Of a stretch of 64,000 nucleotides of DNA, positions 24,490 to 36,808 are shown in pieces (the first letter of the stretch is position 1; each line of letters begins with the position of its first letter). The notes beneath the pieces were generated by a model. It was not told the DNA's origin. It ran no database searches and was given only the letters and a program-made list of their open reading frames with translations. This DNA comes from Sequoia sempervirens (taxonomy: Eukaryota; Streptophyta; Pinopsida; Cupressales; Cupressaceae), in contig VDFB02254942.1 of assembly GCA_007258455.2 (NCBI GenBank), positions 185,622 to 249,621 of the forward strand, written 5' to 3'. A program made the translations under genes and the position numbers.

Positions 24490-25440
24490 ATGCTAACGGA
24501 GACAAAAATTAGAGATTTTGGAGTATTTAACCAACAAATGATGCCAATCAAGGAAGTCCGATGGTTGATGGTTGTACAATGTCGACCACCAAAACCCCAT
24601 GATTCTGAATTGTTGGTTGTACAATGCAGGTGTTATTTTTGGTAAGTTGAAGAGTGAACTTGGTCGTATGCTAAGGTGATTGCACTATCAATGCCATATG
24701 TTGAACACTCGAAGACGTCATATGTTGCAAAATTGATGATGTTGAGGTTGTACACTTTGTTGAGGCCATAAGTTGTGAAGCCAGTGACGTTGTATAGATG
24801 TAGGTCGTAAGATGTGTAGCAGGCGATGTACAATGCAATTCAAACACCTTTGTATGATGTAGTTCAAACACTATCATATGTTGGAAGGAGGGCATACAAT
24901 GAGTTGTGGTTGATGTCGAGGGTTTATTGTACGGTGTGAATAAATGATCACCTTGCTTGCCTTGTCATATGGTCTAGTGGTTTGATGACACCATGCTATG
25001 AATGGAGGTCGTACATTGTGCCTTGCTTGCCTTTGTTGTGCTTTGTGACCATGTTGATGAGGAGTGAATGATGGTGATGTCATCATATTGTGTAATGATC
25101 ATACCATATGCTGTGAAGATGGAGGTCGCCATACTATGTAGACCTGCCATACTATCTGAGGGAAACTAGTCAACTAGGTTGTACAATGAATAATCATTGT
25201 ACTATGTGAACATTAATAATGGTTGTACTGTGAAGTTTATAACCTTTGCCAACTGATGCTATACTAAATATACTTTTTGTACCATGTGTCTTGCAATCCG
25301 AAGAAAATGGGGTCATGCAATCTTTAGCTTATGATGGTGTCCTACAATGTGGCTATATAATAGCCTCATATAATGTTGTACAATGTAGATTGGTAGCTGT
25401 ACGATGCAAATTGAGGGAAAATCTAGCCATATGACAATTC
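24490..25440. other. GTACAATG/ATATG-rich non-coding stretch
   Basis: TG-rich DNA in which GTACAATG, TGTACAATG and CATATG-type words recur irregularly (for example near 24574, 24629, 24827 and 25383). No fixed period, no conserved ORF. Probably the non-coding 3' part of the minus-strand gag-protease element. Confidence 0.45.
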
Positions 25441-25461
25441 TTTTTTTGCCATGCAAATGAG

Positions 25462-25562
25462 TTATTTTCTCGCCACACAATATGGTCGAATCTTTTGCAA
25501 ACTATGAATTATGTTTGGCACACATAAATTGTCCAACTTTTCAAAATGATTTTTCATCAGTT
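25462..25562 (-). pseudogene. End of the gag-protease reading frame
   Basis: Minus strand: LMKNHFEKLDNLCVPNIIHS, then QKIRPYCVARK and TAA at 25462-25464. After deletion of the neighbouring solo LTR and one duplication copy, the frame continues without a break from the piece at 32114-32444 (..LLKATTPSEE). I do not recognise a domain in this spacer; it lies downstream of protease. Confidence 0.55.
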
Positions 25563-28359
25563 GCTCTTGTAATGTCCCCTTCTCGAGCATGATCTTTTCT
25601 GTTGACCATTGGCCTATTCTGGAGACCGTAGGCTACTCGGGGGTGAAATTAGGGTTTCATGTTTGGAGGTTGCTATTGCTCGTGAATTGGTGATTGAACT
25701 GCGGATTCCTTCTGGGTTTTCCGTGAGCTTCGCGGTGATGTGATTTTCTTGGCATTCCGAGCACCTTCATGAATTTACTATTTTTAGTAAATTCTATTTC
25801 TGGCAGTGGTCCTGTTGGCTTCGGCACGGTTGGCTCTCATCTTTAGTCAGTCCAGTTGGTTTGATCAATCTTGACCTTGGGAAGCATTTTTTGGTGAGAT
25901 AAGTCCAGTTGATTTAAAAATGTTATATTTTAAAGTTATATTTTAATATTGTGACCCCTTAGCCTAGTGAAACAACTTTAAGTTGTTCTTAAAAGGGGGA
26001 CTTTGAGGGGTGGCGCCTCATGGAGATATTTCAATATTTTCTAAGGTTCAAAAAACAATGCTTGAAAATGGACGCCCATCTTGTGGAGGAGATTATTTTA
26101 AATTAAAGTCAAATTTACCTTGAAGAAAAAGGGACGCCATCTTTGGAGGGAAATGGAGTTATTTCAAATTTGAAAAGTTAGGGTTTCTAGAAGCTTCTGG
26201 AGAGTCTTCACAAAGTTATAAAAGGAGGTCTTGGGTCTTGTTGACGTGGTTTTGAGACCGCACCAACACGAATAAAGTTTCCCAACGGATACCCTATCCT
26301 CTCTTGAACAAAGTTTCCTGTATGCTAAGATTGCGAGATAGATCATACATTTAACTCCAAGGTTCCTTAAGTGCGAATAGACTCAGTTGGCTCAATGTGA
26401 TTTTGCTGGTATTTCAAGGGGACTTACACAAATGTTCGACAGTTGACAGTAACAGCGGACTAAGGGCCTTCACGTGGTTCGAATGATTTGGCAAGTGAGC
26501 ACAAGTTTCCTAATTCTAACCAGAAATGAACTAAATTTAAAAGAGTGTAGGGCCTAAGAGGTTTATGTTCTACTCTAGAGCGTGGGACATAGCGATCAAT
26601 TTTCACAGACTTCAACCAAGCTTCGTTTTGCCTCACTTCGGACAGCTTCCGCGGAACTGGTGCAATCTTCAGAGGAGTGACTCAAGATGTTCAAATCAAG
26701 ATCTAGCATGAAGACACCATCACAACGACGCATGCCAACATATAAACCATAATCGAAGTTAAGTTTCACAAGGTTCCAGTTGACCACGCAGAACCCACCG
26801 TCAGCGAGCCCGCTAGTGGTATGGACAAGCGAAGTCTTGTTCAAATCGAGCACCACATTCCACAATTACTAAGTACTTGCATGAAATGAAATCTACTTTA
26901 CTTTAAGCTACTTCAAGATGCTACGTGAATTGGAAGGACAAAGAAGCCTCAACAACTACTCATAACAAAGAAGAAATCACCATCAATGAAAATTCTTTTA
27001 TTATGAAAGCATACATGACAACTTCTTACAAAGTATCCAAAGGGAAGACTTTCCTTCCTTTTCAATCTAAACTACTTTACTTTCTACTCTATCAATTTCT
27101 CTCTACTCCTCTAAGCTCTGCTTCTACTTCTAATTTCTAATGAGATACAAATGAGGGGGCCTCCCCTTTTTATAGTTGGCCAAGTCCAACGGACGGCTCA
27201 GATTACAATCGGCTGGATGGCCCAGATTGTGCCACCTCAGCCCTAAACAAGATTCGCCCTAAAAACCGCCATAATGGAGAGTGGGGTAATAAATGATCCA
27301 TTAATGTCCATCATCCTTCTAGAAGATTCCCGTTTGTAGACGCGTTCACACTGTTCTCGATCTTCTTTCTTGACGTTGTTCTTCAACTTCTTCTTTGTCA
27401 CTTGAGTTTCAACACTTAGCCATTTTCTCGCAACTTTTCTTTCCTTCATGTGAAACTCATAACTTTATCTTCCTCCGAAGGTTGTAATATCATCGTGCTT
27501 CACCACTTCAAGTCATCGTGCTCTGGCCTCCACGTTCATCCTGCAAAACAAGCAAGGAGAAGAGCATTAGAACACTTCATAATATAAACTTAACTTACTT
27601 ACCAGGATTTTCATGCTTTGATCTCCAAGCGTTCATTCAAATTCTTCATGCCTTAACCAAATTCCCAACCCATCTTGTATTCTGCCTGGCGCACTTCACT
27701 CTGATATTTCATCCAACTCAGACTTGAGAAGAAATTCTTTCATCAGGAATTTGATCAAAAATTATCTAGGCGATCATTTTCAAATTCATCAGCCACAACA
27801 CTTTATTTCAACAACATCATTTATTCCTTGCCTTAGAAATTTTTTCAAATTTCCCTTAGGAAATTCATCAATCCTGTGCCCATCAAAAATCTCCATCCTA
27901 AAGGCCTCGACGAAGCATGGAAGACTTTAAAATCAACTCCTCGTCGATAATCTTCGATACCCAGAAGAAAATTTCCTTCAGAACGCATCGAACTCATGGG
28001 TGCACAACGAACGGGTTCATTTAATTTTCTTGAATTTTGCACCTTGGAAAAAATAATTCTTTAACAAATTTGATTCCGTTCATATATGTGAAGATCCTGT
28101 TGCTCTGACTTGAGAAATTTTTGTTCCTGTACTGCCAACATCTTCTGACTTCATCACTGGAAAAATTCACTCGGACTTCAGGAAAATTCATCACTTCACC
28201 AGACTTAGGCGTTTTTCTTCTAAGGAAAATTTCTTTGCCTTAGAAATTTTTTGAATCACTCAGCAATTTTGAAAATTTTGCCTTAGAAATTTTTATTCAC
28301 CTTCAATCACTCTGCCTGTGGTGAGGAAAATTTTATTTTGCTTCACTTGGAAAATTTTC

Positions 28360-29640
28360 CTTGAAGGCACATATCACGCCCAACATGTCTTGTTCATATT
28401 TCCATCACCTTGTATTTTACTTAAAAGGCATTTTAAACTTAGAACTCCAACGCCTTAGCAACATTCACCCTTTATTCTTATCAACTTGGGCGCATATTCA
28501 TCTCATCCTTGGAAAAAAATTTCAACACCTAACACTATCAACGCCCAGCAAGTTTGTTTTAACTTCACCACCCTAGGCGTATATGATACTTGAAGAAGAA
28601 AATTGATCACGCCTTGTACTTTGCTTCACCACCCTCAAGGTCTACCTAGGCGCATAGCATACTTCATGGAGAACATATTAAATTCCAACGCCTAGGCAAT
28701 ATTTTCTAACACCTTGGCACTTACCACCTTGGGCGCACATAGCACATGTAGAGGAGGATAATAACCACGCCTTAGGAAAAATTAGCACTTTCAACGCCTT
28801 GGCAATTATCCCTCACCAACTTTGCCTTGTTTACTACCTTTCACCCCACACTTATTCTTTACTTGGCGCATTCAAAGAGGGTAGAGGAAAGTCAACGTCA
28901 CTTGTCTTCTTCCCAGCTTGCATGGCGCATATTATACTTGCTAGAGGATGGGCGCATTTTGAAGGGGGTGGAGGATGAAGACTTGTTGACCAGCTTGAGC
29001 GCATTTAGCAAGGGTGAAGGATAAAACTTTTACCACGCCCCCAACAAGTGACCTTTCAGCTTCCCCTCTTTTGTCCTTACATGGCCCCATTTGGGCGCAT
29101 TTTGCACCTCATGAAGGATGAAAACTGTTGATTTCTTTGACCATTTGCTGTATGGGCGTATTTTGCCATAGGAGGAGGATAAAGTTTTATACTTAGAAAA
29201 TTTTTAGCATCTTGCTAGCATGTGGGCACATTTAACCGATGCTGAAGGATGAAACTTTTTGACTTTCCTTGACTTTCTTGTGAGTGGGCGCATTTTGATG
29301 GGTGAGGGGGGATAACTTCAACACTTAGAATTTTTTTATGCTTGGCATTGCCTTGAGGGCGCATTTCAACATAGGAGGTGGATGAAACTTGTACATAGAA
29401 TATTTTGAACATGCTACTTCCTTGAGCTGGGCACATTTAGCTAGGTGTGCAGGATGAAACACTTGCCTTAGAATTTTTTTAAGCTTCTACTCCACCAACT
29501 TGGGCGCATTTTGAGGTGGCAGGTGGATTTTTCAATGCCTTAGAAAAATTTTCAAACATCTGAAGGCAAGTTGGGTGCATTTTCAAGGTGGCGAAGGATA
29601 AAGTTCCAGACTTAGCTATTTTTCTCGTCTTCGCCAACTC
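28360..29640. repeat. Degenerate tandem array with GGGCGCATTTT ... GGATGAAACTT units
   Basis: At least a dozen units of variable length (about 60-130 bp), each with a TGGGCGCATTTTG-like word followed after about 20 bases by GGAGGATGAAACTT-like text, then a T-rich spacer often with CTTAGAAAATTTTT. Best copies lie near 28945, 29092, 29153, 29222, 29284, 29357, 29430 and 29501. It occupies the U3 half of the giant LTR. Confidence 0.7.
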
Positions 29641-29648
29641 CTCTGTGC

Positions 29649-30611
29649 CTTACTATAAATAGTAAGCCTCTTAATTCTTGCCTCTCCGAAGCTCAGAACG
29701 ATTTGAAATTTCAAACACTGCATCCTTGCGACCTCGCTACCCTGTTGACCCTACAATTTTCAGTCGGCCTGCTATTTTTAGCCCATTTCTGAAGGTGATT
29801 TGCTATAAATAGTAACTACTTGCTTCTGATATCTCCACAGCTCAGATTGACTTGAAATTCGAATGAGGCGCTCCTCACCACGTGACCTGCCTGCTGGCAT
29901 TGGCGCATGCAGCTGATTTGCTATTTTTAGCTTGTTTCCAAAATGACTTACTATAAATAGTAAGTGCTCTGTTTGACTTGAAATTTTACCAGCAGATAGC
30001 CTGAAGGATGTTGATCGCGGTGGTTTACACCGGTTTTCGAAAATTCTGACTTTTTACCCCTCTTTTCAGGTCCCAAAGCTGGAAACCCTAATTTGCTCTG
30101 CATGTGTATCAAATGATCTCTGTTTGTCCTTGTTTCTGTTGCATTGCGATCAGCTCGTGATTCTGAAGTGCTGGGAGGCGGCTGTCGGGATGCACCTGCT
30201 AAAAATAGTAAGTTCCTCACTGAGTGATCATCTCTGTTTGCATGTCACATCACTGCGTAGCTCTCGAAAAACCCATAAGGAATCATCTGACATGCAAAGA
30301 AAACCCTGACATGCAAACCCTAAAAATAGCCTCGAAAGGCTGAATTCTGAAAGTTGTCTCACTCTGCATGTTATACTGTTGCGAAGGTCTCGAAAAACCC
30401 AGATGGAATATCCAGACATGCAAAGGAAAACTCTGCGTCTAAGCCCTGAAATTTGTCCCAGAAACTGAACTGCTAAAAATAGAAAGTCGTCTGATTCAGG
30501 TCAAATTTTGCACATGAGCAGCCTAATGTGTTCTGAATGCAGTGTGACAGTCGGAATTTCGAAAATGCTGACGGATTGCCTGTAATTGCACACTTACTAA
30601 AAATAGTAAGT
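29649..30611. repeat. Cluster of TACTA(T/A)AAATAGTA palindromes in giant-LTR U3
   Basis: Perfect inverted repeats with CTTACTA arms and a 4-base loop at 29649-29666, 29946-29965 and 30592-30611, plus partial versions near 29764, 29808, 29920, 30199 and 30474. Two longer repeats (TCTCGAAAAACCCA ... GACATGCAAAG) at 30261 and 30391 lie between them. This is the 5' end of the U3 on the minus strand and probably a cis-regulatory array. Confidence 0.6.
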
Positions 30612-32113
30612 ACTCAGAATTTGGCGAGAATTGGCTGAGAACCTGCTGGGAGCATGCTGACAATAGTGTTAAGCTCTGTTTTCAATTTATTCACTTCGTT
30701 CAACCTTGAACTGACCAAAAGACTCAAAACCCTAATTTTCAGACTTGGTCAAAATTTCACATTTAAACTCAATGGCGGGCACGTCCCCCAGAAGGCAGAC
30801 CATGGAAAAGAGACAGAGAGAGAGAGAGAGACAAAAACCAAAGCCAAAAAGACCGGAATGGAGCAAAAATTAGGGGTCCCCATTTTGAATGGGGCGATGT
30901 GTGAAAAGGTCACAACAGGTCTTCATTTGGATTATCTGATATCTTGAGTAATGTTATGCTGCCGAAATGGTGTTGGACTGCTTCGAGGAAGGAATGCCTC
31001 GTAGCTTGGCTCGACTTCGTGCTTGAGAGATAGCACCTAGTGGGGAGGTTTGCTTGCTTTTGAGTGATTTTGTAGTGAGTTTGCTTTGTAGTTGTTGTCT
31101 CTTCATTGTAATCCTTATATTTGCAAAATAATCAAAAAATCTGGAGTTGCTGGTTTGTGTTGCAGATTGGAGTTTTATCTCATAAGTCTTTGTGTGATTT
31201 TTTTCTGGTTCTGGGTAGTTTACCCATGCATTTGCTAGACAAGGGCGCCCCTCTCAGTGAAGTTTGGGATTTTTTGGTGAAGTCTCCATTTTTATAAGTC
31301 AAAATCGCCCCTCCTTGCAGCCGTACCTTCTTGGCTCTCATTGGGATTCGTGCCAAAAATAAATATCAATGTTTAAGGTCTATATTCTGTTATCATCTTG
31401 GGCGCCTTCATTATAAGAGTACTTTGCATCAGATTTCTTGCAATTTGAGTGAGTAATGAGTGAGTTGTGAGCTTTTCATTGAGTTTCTGTATTGCTGGTT
31501 GGGTAGTTTCAGTCCTTGTTCAGTCATGACAGCTTGCATAAAGTCCTCCATTTGAGTTAGGTTTGGAATGGGAGTCATTGAGAGCATTAAGGACAACATT
31601 ATACATTGTAGCAGCATTGTGAACTTTCTTATCTTGTGCTTTAGCAAACTAAACTCTCATATTGTAAGCTGAACAGTAGTACTGTCAGCATCTTTCTTAT
31701 TCTTGTTAATTTCATACTTTGTATTGCCCATTGAATAAGTGGAAGAGGCTGGCTTGCCGCCTATTTACTTTGAGTTGCATTATAGTTTAATATCTCCGCC
31801 ATATGGTCGCCTCATTTCCATTCCGGATTGGGTAGCACATACTTGGTGTTGAGTTACTTTCAGCAATATTAGTGATAGGGATCCTCTGACCATATGATCG
31901 TCCACCTTGGACACATTCTTGGTTAGAGTTGCTTGTTCTGAAATGTATAAGATCCTCTGACCATATGCTCACACCTTGCCCATCTCGGGATCTTGGTGTA
32001 CATTCTTGGTTAGAGTTCAATTCACATTGTTTGGGTTTTCCTCTAACCTTAACGGGTGCATGTTGTTGTAATTGCAAAAAAAGAAAAAAATTGGTTTGGT
32101 ATCTTTCAACTCT

Positions 32114-32444
32114 TCACTAGGTGTTGTGGCTTTGAGAAGATTACAAGCTGATTGAAATACCTCATAGTCCTCTATTTGCTAGTGAAAAGCAGAGAGAATT
32201 TGTTTCATCCTCTGATCATGACTATTATTCTAGAATCCCTTCATCATTCATTTCTATTGGACCTTGATCATGCTTCTCTATCCATTCTTCATCGGAGTTA
32301 GGATTTGACAAATTAGAGGAAGCTGCTTCCTCACTTACAACTTGGTTCTTTAAATCAATTACATATTTATGACCTTTGTTCTCGATGGAGATTGTATTCT
32401 TTTTCTAGTTGTGATCGGCTTTGGTTGCCTACCAGTCAACCCCA
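32114..32444 (-). pseudogene. Spacer after protease, minus-strand gag-protease element
   Basis: Between the solo LTR and the Copia element. Coding-like on the minus strand: RKKNTISIENKGHKYVIDLK, EEAASSN, SDEEWIEKHDQGPIEMNDEG, then after a shift QRMKQILSAFH, TAG, QIEDYEVFQSACNLLKATT. The pattern KNNKLTI..KG.KYVIDL downstream of a GRPWL-like protease end is common in plant Gypsy gag-pol; here it is damaged. Confidence 0.55.
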
Positions 32445-32643
32445 TATTAAAATAATATTTATTATTTATTTATTAATGCTCAATATTGTATTTTACTGTA
32501 AATTATTTAGATAAGATCGTCTCTGATTTTATCTGAAGTTTCTCTTTAGAAACTTATTGATTTTTGTACATTTTGTAAATTATTTATTGAGCACATTGCT
32601 CATTGTTAATACATCGAATAATTTACCAATTACTTGTGTAATA
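32445..32643 (+). repeat. 5' LTR of the Copia element
   Basis: 199 bp, starting TATTAAAATA and ending TGTGTAATA, with inverted TATTA/TAATA tips. Same length as the right copy, differing at roughly 8-10 positions by eye. AT-rich; contains GCTCAATATTG and TTATTGAGCAC words. Confidence 0.9.
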
Positions 32644-32656
32644 TGATATCAGAGCC
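32644..32656 (+). promoter_or_regulatory. Primer-binding site of the Copia element
   Basis: TGATATCAGAGCC follows the LTR directly and matches the initiator tRNA-Met site TGGTATCAGAGCC with one mismatch. This confirms the unusual TAATA end of the LTR. Confidence 0.8.
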
Positions 32657-33544
32657 AATATTGTTTTAAAAATTCGAAAGGAAATTTTTTTCAAGAGCAT
32701 TCGAATTTTTTTCTGGCTAAAGATCGGGTTTCTTGAAATCATGGTTTTGAAGGTGTCGCTTCTCTGATTCTTTTGGCGCGATTCATCTCTGTATGCATGC
32801 GTCTTGATTCTTGACCTAGTTTTTTGCCCTCTCAACTCGCGTTTTTCTTGTCTATGCCATTTTTTTGGCCACGCAACTTCTGGTGGACACGTTTTTTCGC
32901 CTTTTTTGCTCGTTTTTTAGACGCGATTTTGTTACTCTTAGGATCGCGTCTTCTGAAATCTTCTGGGCGTCGCGGTTTGTGTTGAAGCAGGTTGCGTTTT
33001 GTCTTTATTCTAAACGCGAATCTTTGTGTTTTTTGGTCGCATCTCCTGCCCGCAATTCACTAGTTCTGGCTGTGTTTTTTTCGAATGCTCGAGTCGCATT
33101 TTTCAGCTATTGTTAAGCCGCGATTTTTACCTTGTTTGGACACAATTTTTGGGCTGCGTTTTTGGACATCTTTTTGTCCTAGCTCAAACACAAGTAATAT
33201 ATCTTGTGGGCACAAATATTTTGCTCCTGTATGCCTGCGTTTTTCTGCATTTCTCTGAAAATTGTGGGTTTTTTGAGGAGCTGACTAGGGTTTTGTGAAT
33301 AGCTTCTTCGTTTCAAGTCAAAATATTTTCGATTGCAGATTCTTGGTGGGTTTTTCGATTACTTTTCTAGGTTGCCTTCAAATTTTTTTGGGTGCATCAT
33401 TTTTCATACCTCGGTTTTTGTGCCAATGGATTTGTCTTGAAATCTGTGCTTGTACCTTCCTCAGTGTATTGGAACTCGTGCCTCGGGTTTCATGCATCAG
33501 CCTCTTCTCAGTACCTCATTTTTTGTGTCTTGAAAAGCGTGAAG

Positions 33545-34914
33545 ATGGCGAGTTTGACCAACATTATGTTGGAAGGCAGTCAACGATTCAATGACAAAAA
33601 TTATAATACCTGGATGCAGCGAATGATGACCATCTTTGAATATCGCTGCCTTGATCAGATGATTCTCGGCAATGTTACTCGTCCCACCACAACAAATAAA
33701 ACCCAGGAGAAGTTTGATGAGCAGAATCGTGAAGTGGTGATGCTTATTAAGCTTTTAGTTATAGATGATCAACTACCTTAGATTCCGCTTGGAAAATCAG
33801 CAAAGGAGATTTGGGACCATCTGAAGGGTTTGCGTGAGACTTCTGACAAAAGTCGTGCGTTCTTTTTGAAAAATATGTTGTTTTCTATCATGATGGATGA
33901 GAAGAGAACTTTGCAGGCACACTTGAACAAAATCCAGGAGATCCGAGATTAGTTAGAGGCTAATGGTCGAAAAATGGAGGAGGAAGACATGGTCATGATC
34001 ACTCTGAAAAGCCTACCTAAGTCTTATGAACATTTCATAGAGACTCTCAACATTACATCTGCTAATGTTGACCTGAAGTTTTTGGAGCTTTGTACTATCC
34101 TCTTGTAGCAGGACCGTTGGAAACAAAAATTTGGTAGTAGTGCATCCTCATCCTCTACAGAACAAGCCTTTACAGCTAAAACCTAGCCTACGAACAAAGG
34201 GAAAGGTCAACCTTCACACCAGAAAGGATCTAGTCAACCTCTGAGCAGGCCTCAGAAAAAGAACATTCAGTGCAATTACTGCCACAAGTATGGACACATG
34301 AAGAAGGATTGTCGTCTCTGTTTGGCTTCTGAACATAAGAAGCAGGGAGGGTCTCAACAGAAAGTGAATGTTGCTAAGCACTATGAGCAGAAGGAATCTG
34401 CCTTTACGCTCTTATGGCTAAAAGGCCTGTAGATCATGTGAAGTCTTCTACCTGGTATATTGATTCAGGTGCCTCACATCATTTCACTCATCGGCGTGAC
34501 TGGTTCATAGACTTTTCTCCTTGCACCGACTCAGTTATTTTTGGAGGGGGTGAAGAATACACAGTTGTCGTTACAGGCACTGTTCAGATTCAGTATGGTG
34601 GGAGGAATCTCATATTCCTCAACGTATACTATATTCTTGACATGGAACTAAACCTTCTCTCAGTTAGTCAGATCATGTGGAATTCTCCTTAGATGGACGT
34701 GATATTCAGTACATACAAATGTTCTATTGTTGATTGGGGGATTCACACTACAGTGGCTGTTGGTGTTGAGGATCATGGCCTATACAAGCTTGTGGATACA
34801 GGTGATTCTCCGGAGTTAGCCATGGCAGCCAAAAACTCTGCTATCACCAGAATGGGCACTTAAATGTGCACTATCTCTCTCAACTAGCTCGGGAGGGACT
34901 TGTAGCTGGTCTAC
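33545..34914 (+). pseudogene. Copia gag-protease-integrase start (broken)
   Basis: Gag begins MASLTNIMLEGSQRFNDKNY at 33545 after a leader of about 890 bases. A CCHC zinc knuckle (CNYCHKYGHMKKDC) lies at 34271-34312. Protease carries STWYIDSGASHHFTH near 34446-34490 and LNLLSVSQ near 34650. The integrase N-terminus (HLNVHYLSQLAREG) runs to the Gypsy insertion at 34915. In-frame stops, all TAG: 33779, 33950, 34106, 34184, 34690. Frameshifts occur near 34400 and 34850. Capsid, RNA packaging and polyprotein cleavage were the original roles. Confidence 0.85.
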
Positions 34915-36758
34915 TGAAATATTCTGAGCCAATTTTTTTCAACTTTTCAATTACAATAAGCAGAGCAATACACAGTCGTTAGGGTTAGCTCTAAACCAAA
35001 ACGATGCTGAAGCAACTCTAACCAGAATGTACACCAGGATCCCGATGTGGGCAAGGTGTGAGCATTGGTCAGAGGATTTGAAATGAAATGCTGATACAAG
35101 AACTCTAACCAAGGATGCATCGGAGAACGACGAGCATATGGTCAGAGGGTCCCTACCATCTAATATGCTGAACGCAACTCAACACCAAGTATGTGCTACC
35201 CAATTCCAGTATGGAAATGAGGCGACCATAGGGCGGAGATATAAAGAAATTACAATGCAACTTCAGAATGTAAAGTAATCATTACAAACATGATAAGCAA
35301 GATTAGAGAACTGCTGACAGTACTACTGTTCAGCTTACAATATGAAAGAGATTGCCTGCCAAGAGTATAGGATTATAACAATTTAGCATTACATTATATA
35401 AAAGAACTCTCCTTTGCTTAATCAAGGATGCCAAGACCAATAACTTCACTTAGAGACCAAACTAATGATTCTGATTTAGACAGACCTGCACTTTAAATTT
35501 ATAACCAGCAACCCAAGCCCACACTTAAATGATCATATCTCTCTCACAACTCAACCAATTGACGTGAAACGAAATGCAATATACCCTAATGATGAAGGTG
35601 ACCAAGATAGAGCACTGAAAACTAATCAAAAGACCCCCATTTAAATATGCACGAATTTCAAGACAAAATCAAAAGGTACGGCCCAGCAAGAGGGGCGATT
35701 TCACTTTACAAATTCAAGACTTCTTTAAAAAATCTGCAACTTAGGGAAAAGGGTCGCCCCTCACAGACAGATAGATTAATGCAACACCCAGAATGATCTT
35801 TTTTGTATTTTTTGATTTATGAATAAAAACAACAATCTGCTGTAAAGAAAATGCAATTCCAGAATCCCACTGATATGCATAAAACTAAGTTACAAAGCCA
35901 CACAAGACTAAAATGCAGAAATCTCACGATAAATCACTCAACTATATCTACCTCATCACTAGTCGCTATATCTCAAGCAAGAAGCAATGCCAAGCTAGGA
36001 GGCTTACATTCCTCGAAGCAATCCCACAGCCAATCCGGCAGCATAACATTCCTGTAGACAAAAGATACCTCGAAAGAAGAGAAGGAACCTCCTTTATAGA
36101 ATGAAGAGAAGACTCCGGAGCCTTCTAGAAGGTGCGCCCTAATCCCAAGTTGCTTTTAGGTTTAAACTTTGACCCAAACACTTTCTTCCCAATGGCGTAC
36201 TTTCCTTGTGAAATATTAATCACTTCTCTTTTTAAATAAAATATAATCTCCTTCAAAAAGGTGTCCATTTTCCCTTGAGCAATTATAAACTTTAGAAATA
36301 TTAAAATATTTCCTTCATGAGAAAATACCCCTCAAAGTCCCCTTCTTTAAAACAACTGTTAAGTTATAACACTAGGCCAAGGGGTATTTTAAAAATAAAA
36401 CATTTTGACTTAAAATAACTTATATCTTCGAAATGAACCCCTTAAGCCAAAAATGAGAATTACCCAATGAACTGCCAGAAGAGGAAAGTTGACTGAACTG
36501 ATGCTAACTGGACCATTGCTAAAATTAGAATTTACTAAAAATAGTAAATTCCTGAAGATGCTCATAATGCCAAGAAAAACATACCACTGCGAAGCTCTTT
36601 GAAAACCTAGAAAGAATCCGCCATTAAATCAACCAACCTCGAGCACGAGCATCCTTCAAAACACGAAACCCTAATTTTCACCTTCCGAGTAGCCTACAAG
36701 TCTCCGGAATAGGCCAACGGTCAATTGGAAAGATCATGCTCGTGAAGGGGACATTACA
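34915..36758 (-). repeat. 3' LTR of the chromovirus
   Basis: 1844 bp; on the minus strand it starts TGTAATGTCCCC at 36758 and ends GAATATTTCA at 34915. It carries a 24-base palindrome (36528-36551) and a TATA-like CTATAAAGGAGG near 36092. Near-identical to 41616-43459. Confidence 0.95.
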
Positions 36759-36795
36759 GTCCACCCTCCCCAAGATTGCTTGTCCTCAAGCAATC
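36759..36795 (-). promoter_or_regulatory. Polypurine tract with adjacent hairpin
   Basis: On the minus strand, TTGGGGAGGGTGGAC (36773-36759) abuts the 3' LTR and should prime plus-strand DNA synthesis. Directly upstream is a perfect 9-bp inverted repeat, GATTGCTTG with loop AGGA (36774-36795). The same hairpin occurs before the polypurine tract of the gag-only element at 59271-59290. Confidence 0.75.
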
Positions 36796-36808
36796 GCAAA
36801 CCTGGATG

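Larger units (their letters stand above)
26239..30917 (-). mobile_element. Giant (4.7 kb) solo LTR, minus orientation
   Basis: Plus-strand ends TGTTGACG ... GTCACAACA with perfect duplications GGTCT (26234-26238 and 30918-30922). On the minus strand a TATA box (CTATAAAAAGGGG) lies at 27161-27174, so U3 is about 3.7 kb and R-U5 about 930 bp. No ORF is conserved and no internal region is seen. The first 1.5 kb matches the element entering at 62395. LTRs of this size are known from Ogre/Tat-type Gypsy elements, which is the family I suspect. The insertion point is about 17 bases past the TATA box of its host LTR. Confidence 0.8.
25568..32108 (+). mobile_element. Solo LTR of chromovirus type, split by a giant LTR
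   Basis: Starts TGTAATGTCCCC at 25568 and ends GGTATCTTTCA at 32108. Flanks are GCTCT (25563-25567) and ACTCT (32109-32113), one mismatch. The parts 25568-26238 and 30923-32108 are recognisably the diverged counterpart of the LTRs of the complete Gypsy element at 34915-43459 (shared start, TAGGCTACTCGG, TCTAGAAG, ATGTTATGCTGCCG, GCTCACACCTTGCCC, ATTCTTGGTTAGAGTT). TATAAAAGGAGG at about 26216 is the likely TATA box. No primer-binding site follows its end, so it is solo. About 1.86 kb without the nested insert. Confidence 0.8.

Noticed and set aside
24633..25086. ORFs in the GTACAATG-rich stretch
   Set aside because: Threonine/serine/tyrosine-rich translations of low-complexity DNA without conserved motifs.
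26596..26865. Minus-strand ORF resembling one at 62699-62917
   Set aside because: Both lie in the R-U5 part of homologous giant LTRs; the similarity is that of the LTR DNA, and the frames are not maintained over their length.
33026..33594. Overlapping ORFs in the Copia leader
   Set aside because: Upstream of gag in T-rich leader sequence, no family motif; probably chance.
35851..36104. ORFs duplicated at 42552-42805
   Set aside because: They are inside the two LTRs of the chromovirus, so duplication reflects LTR identity, not a gene family.
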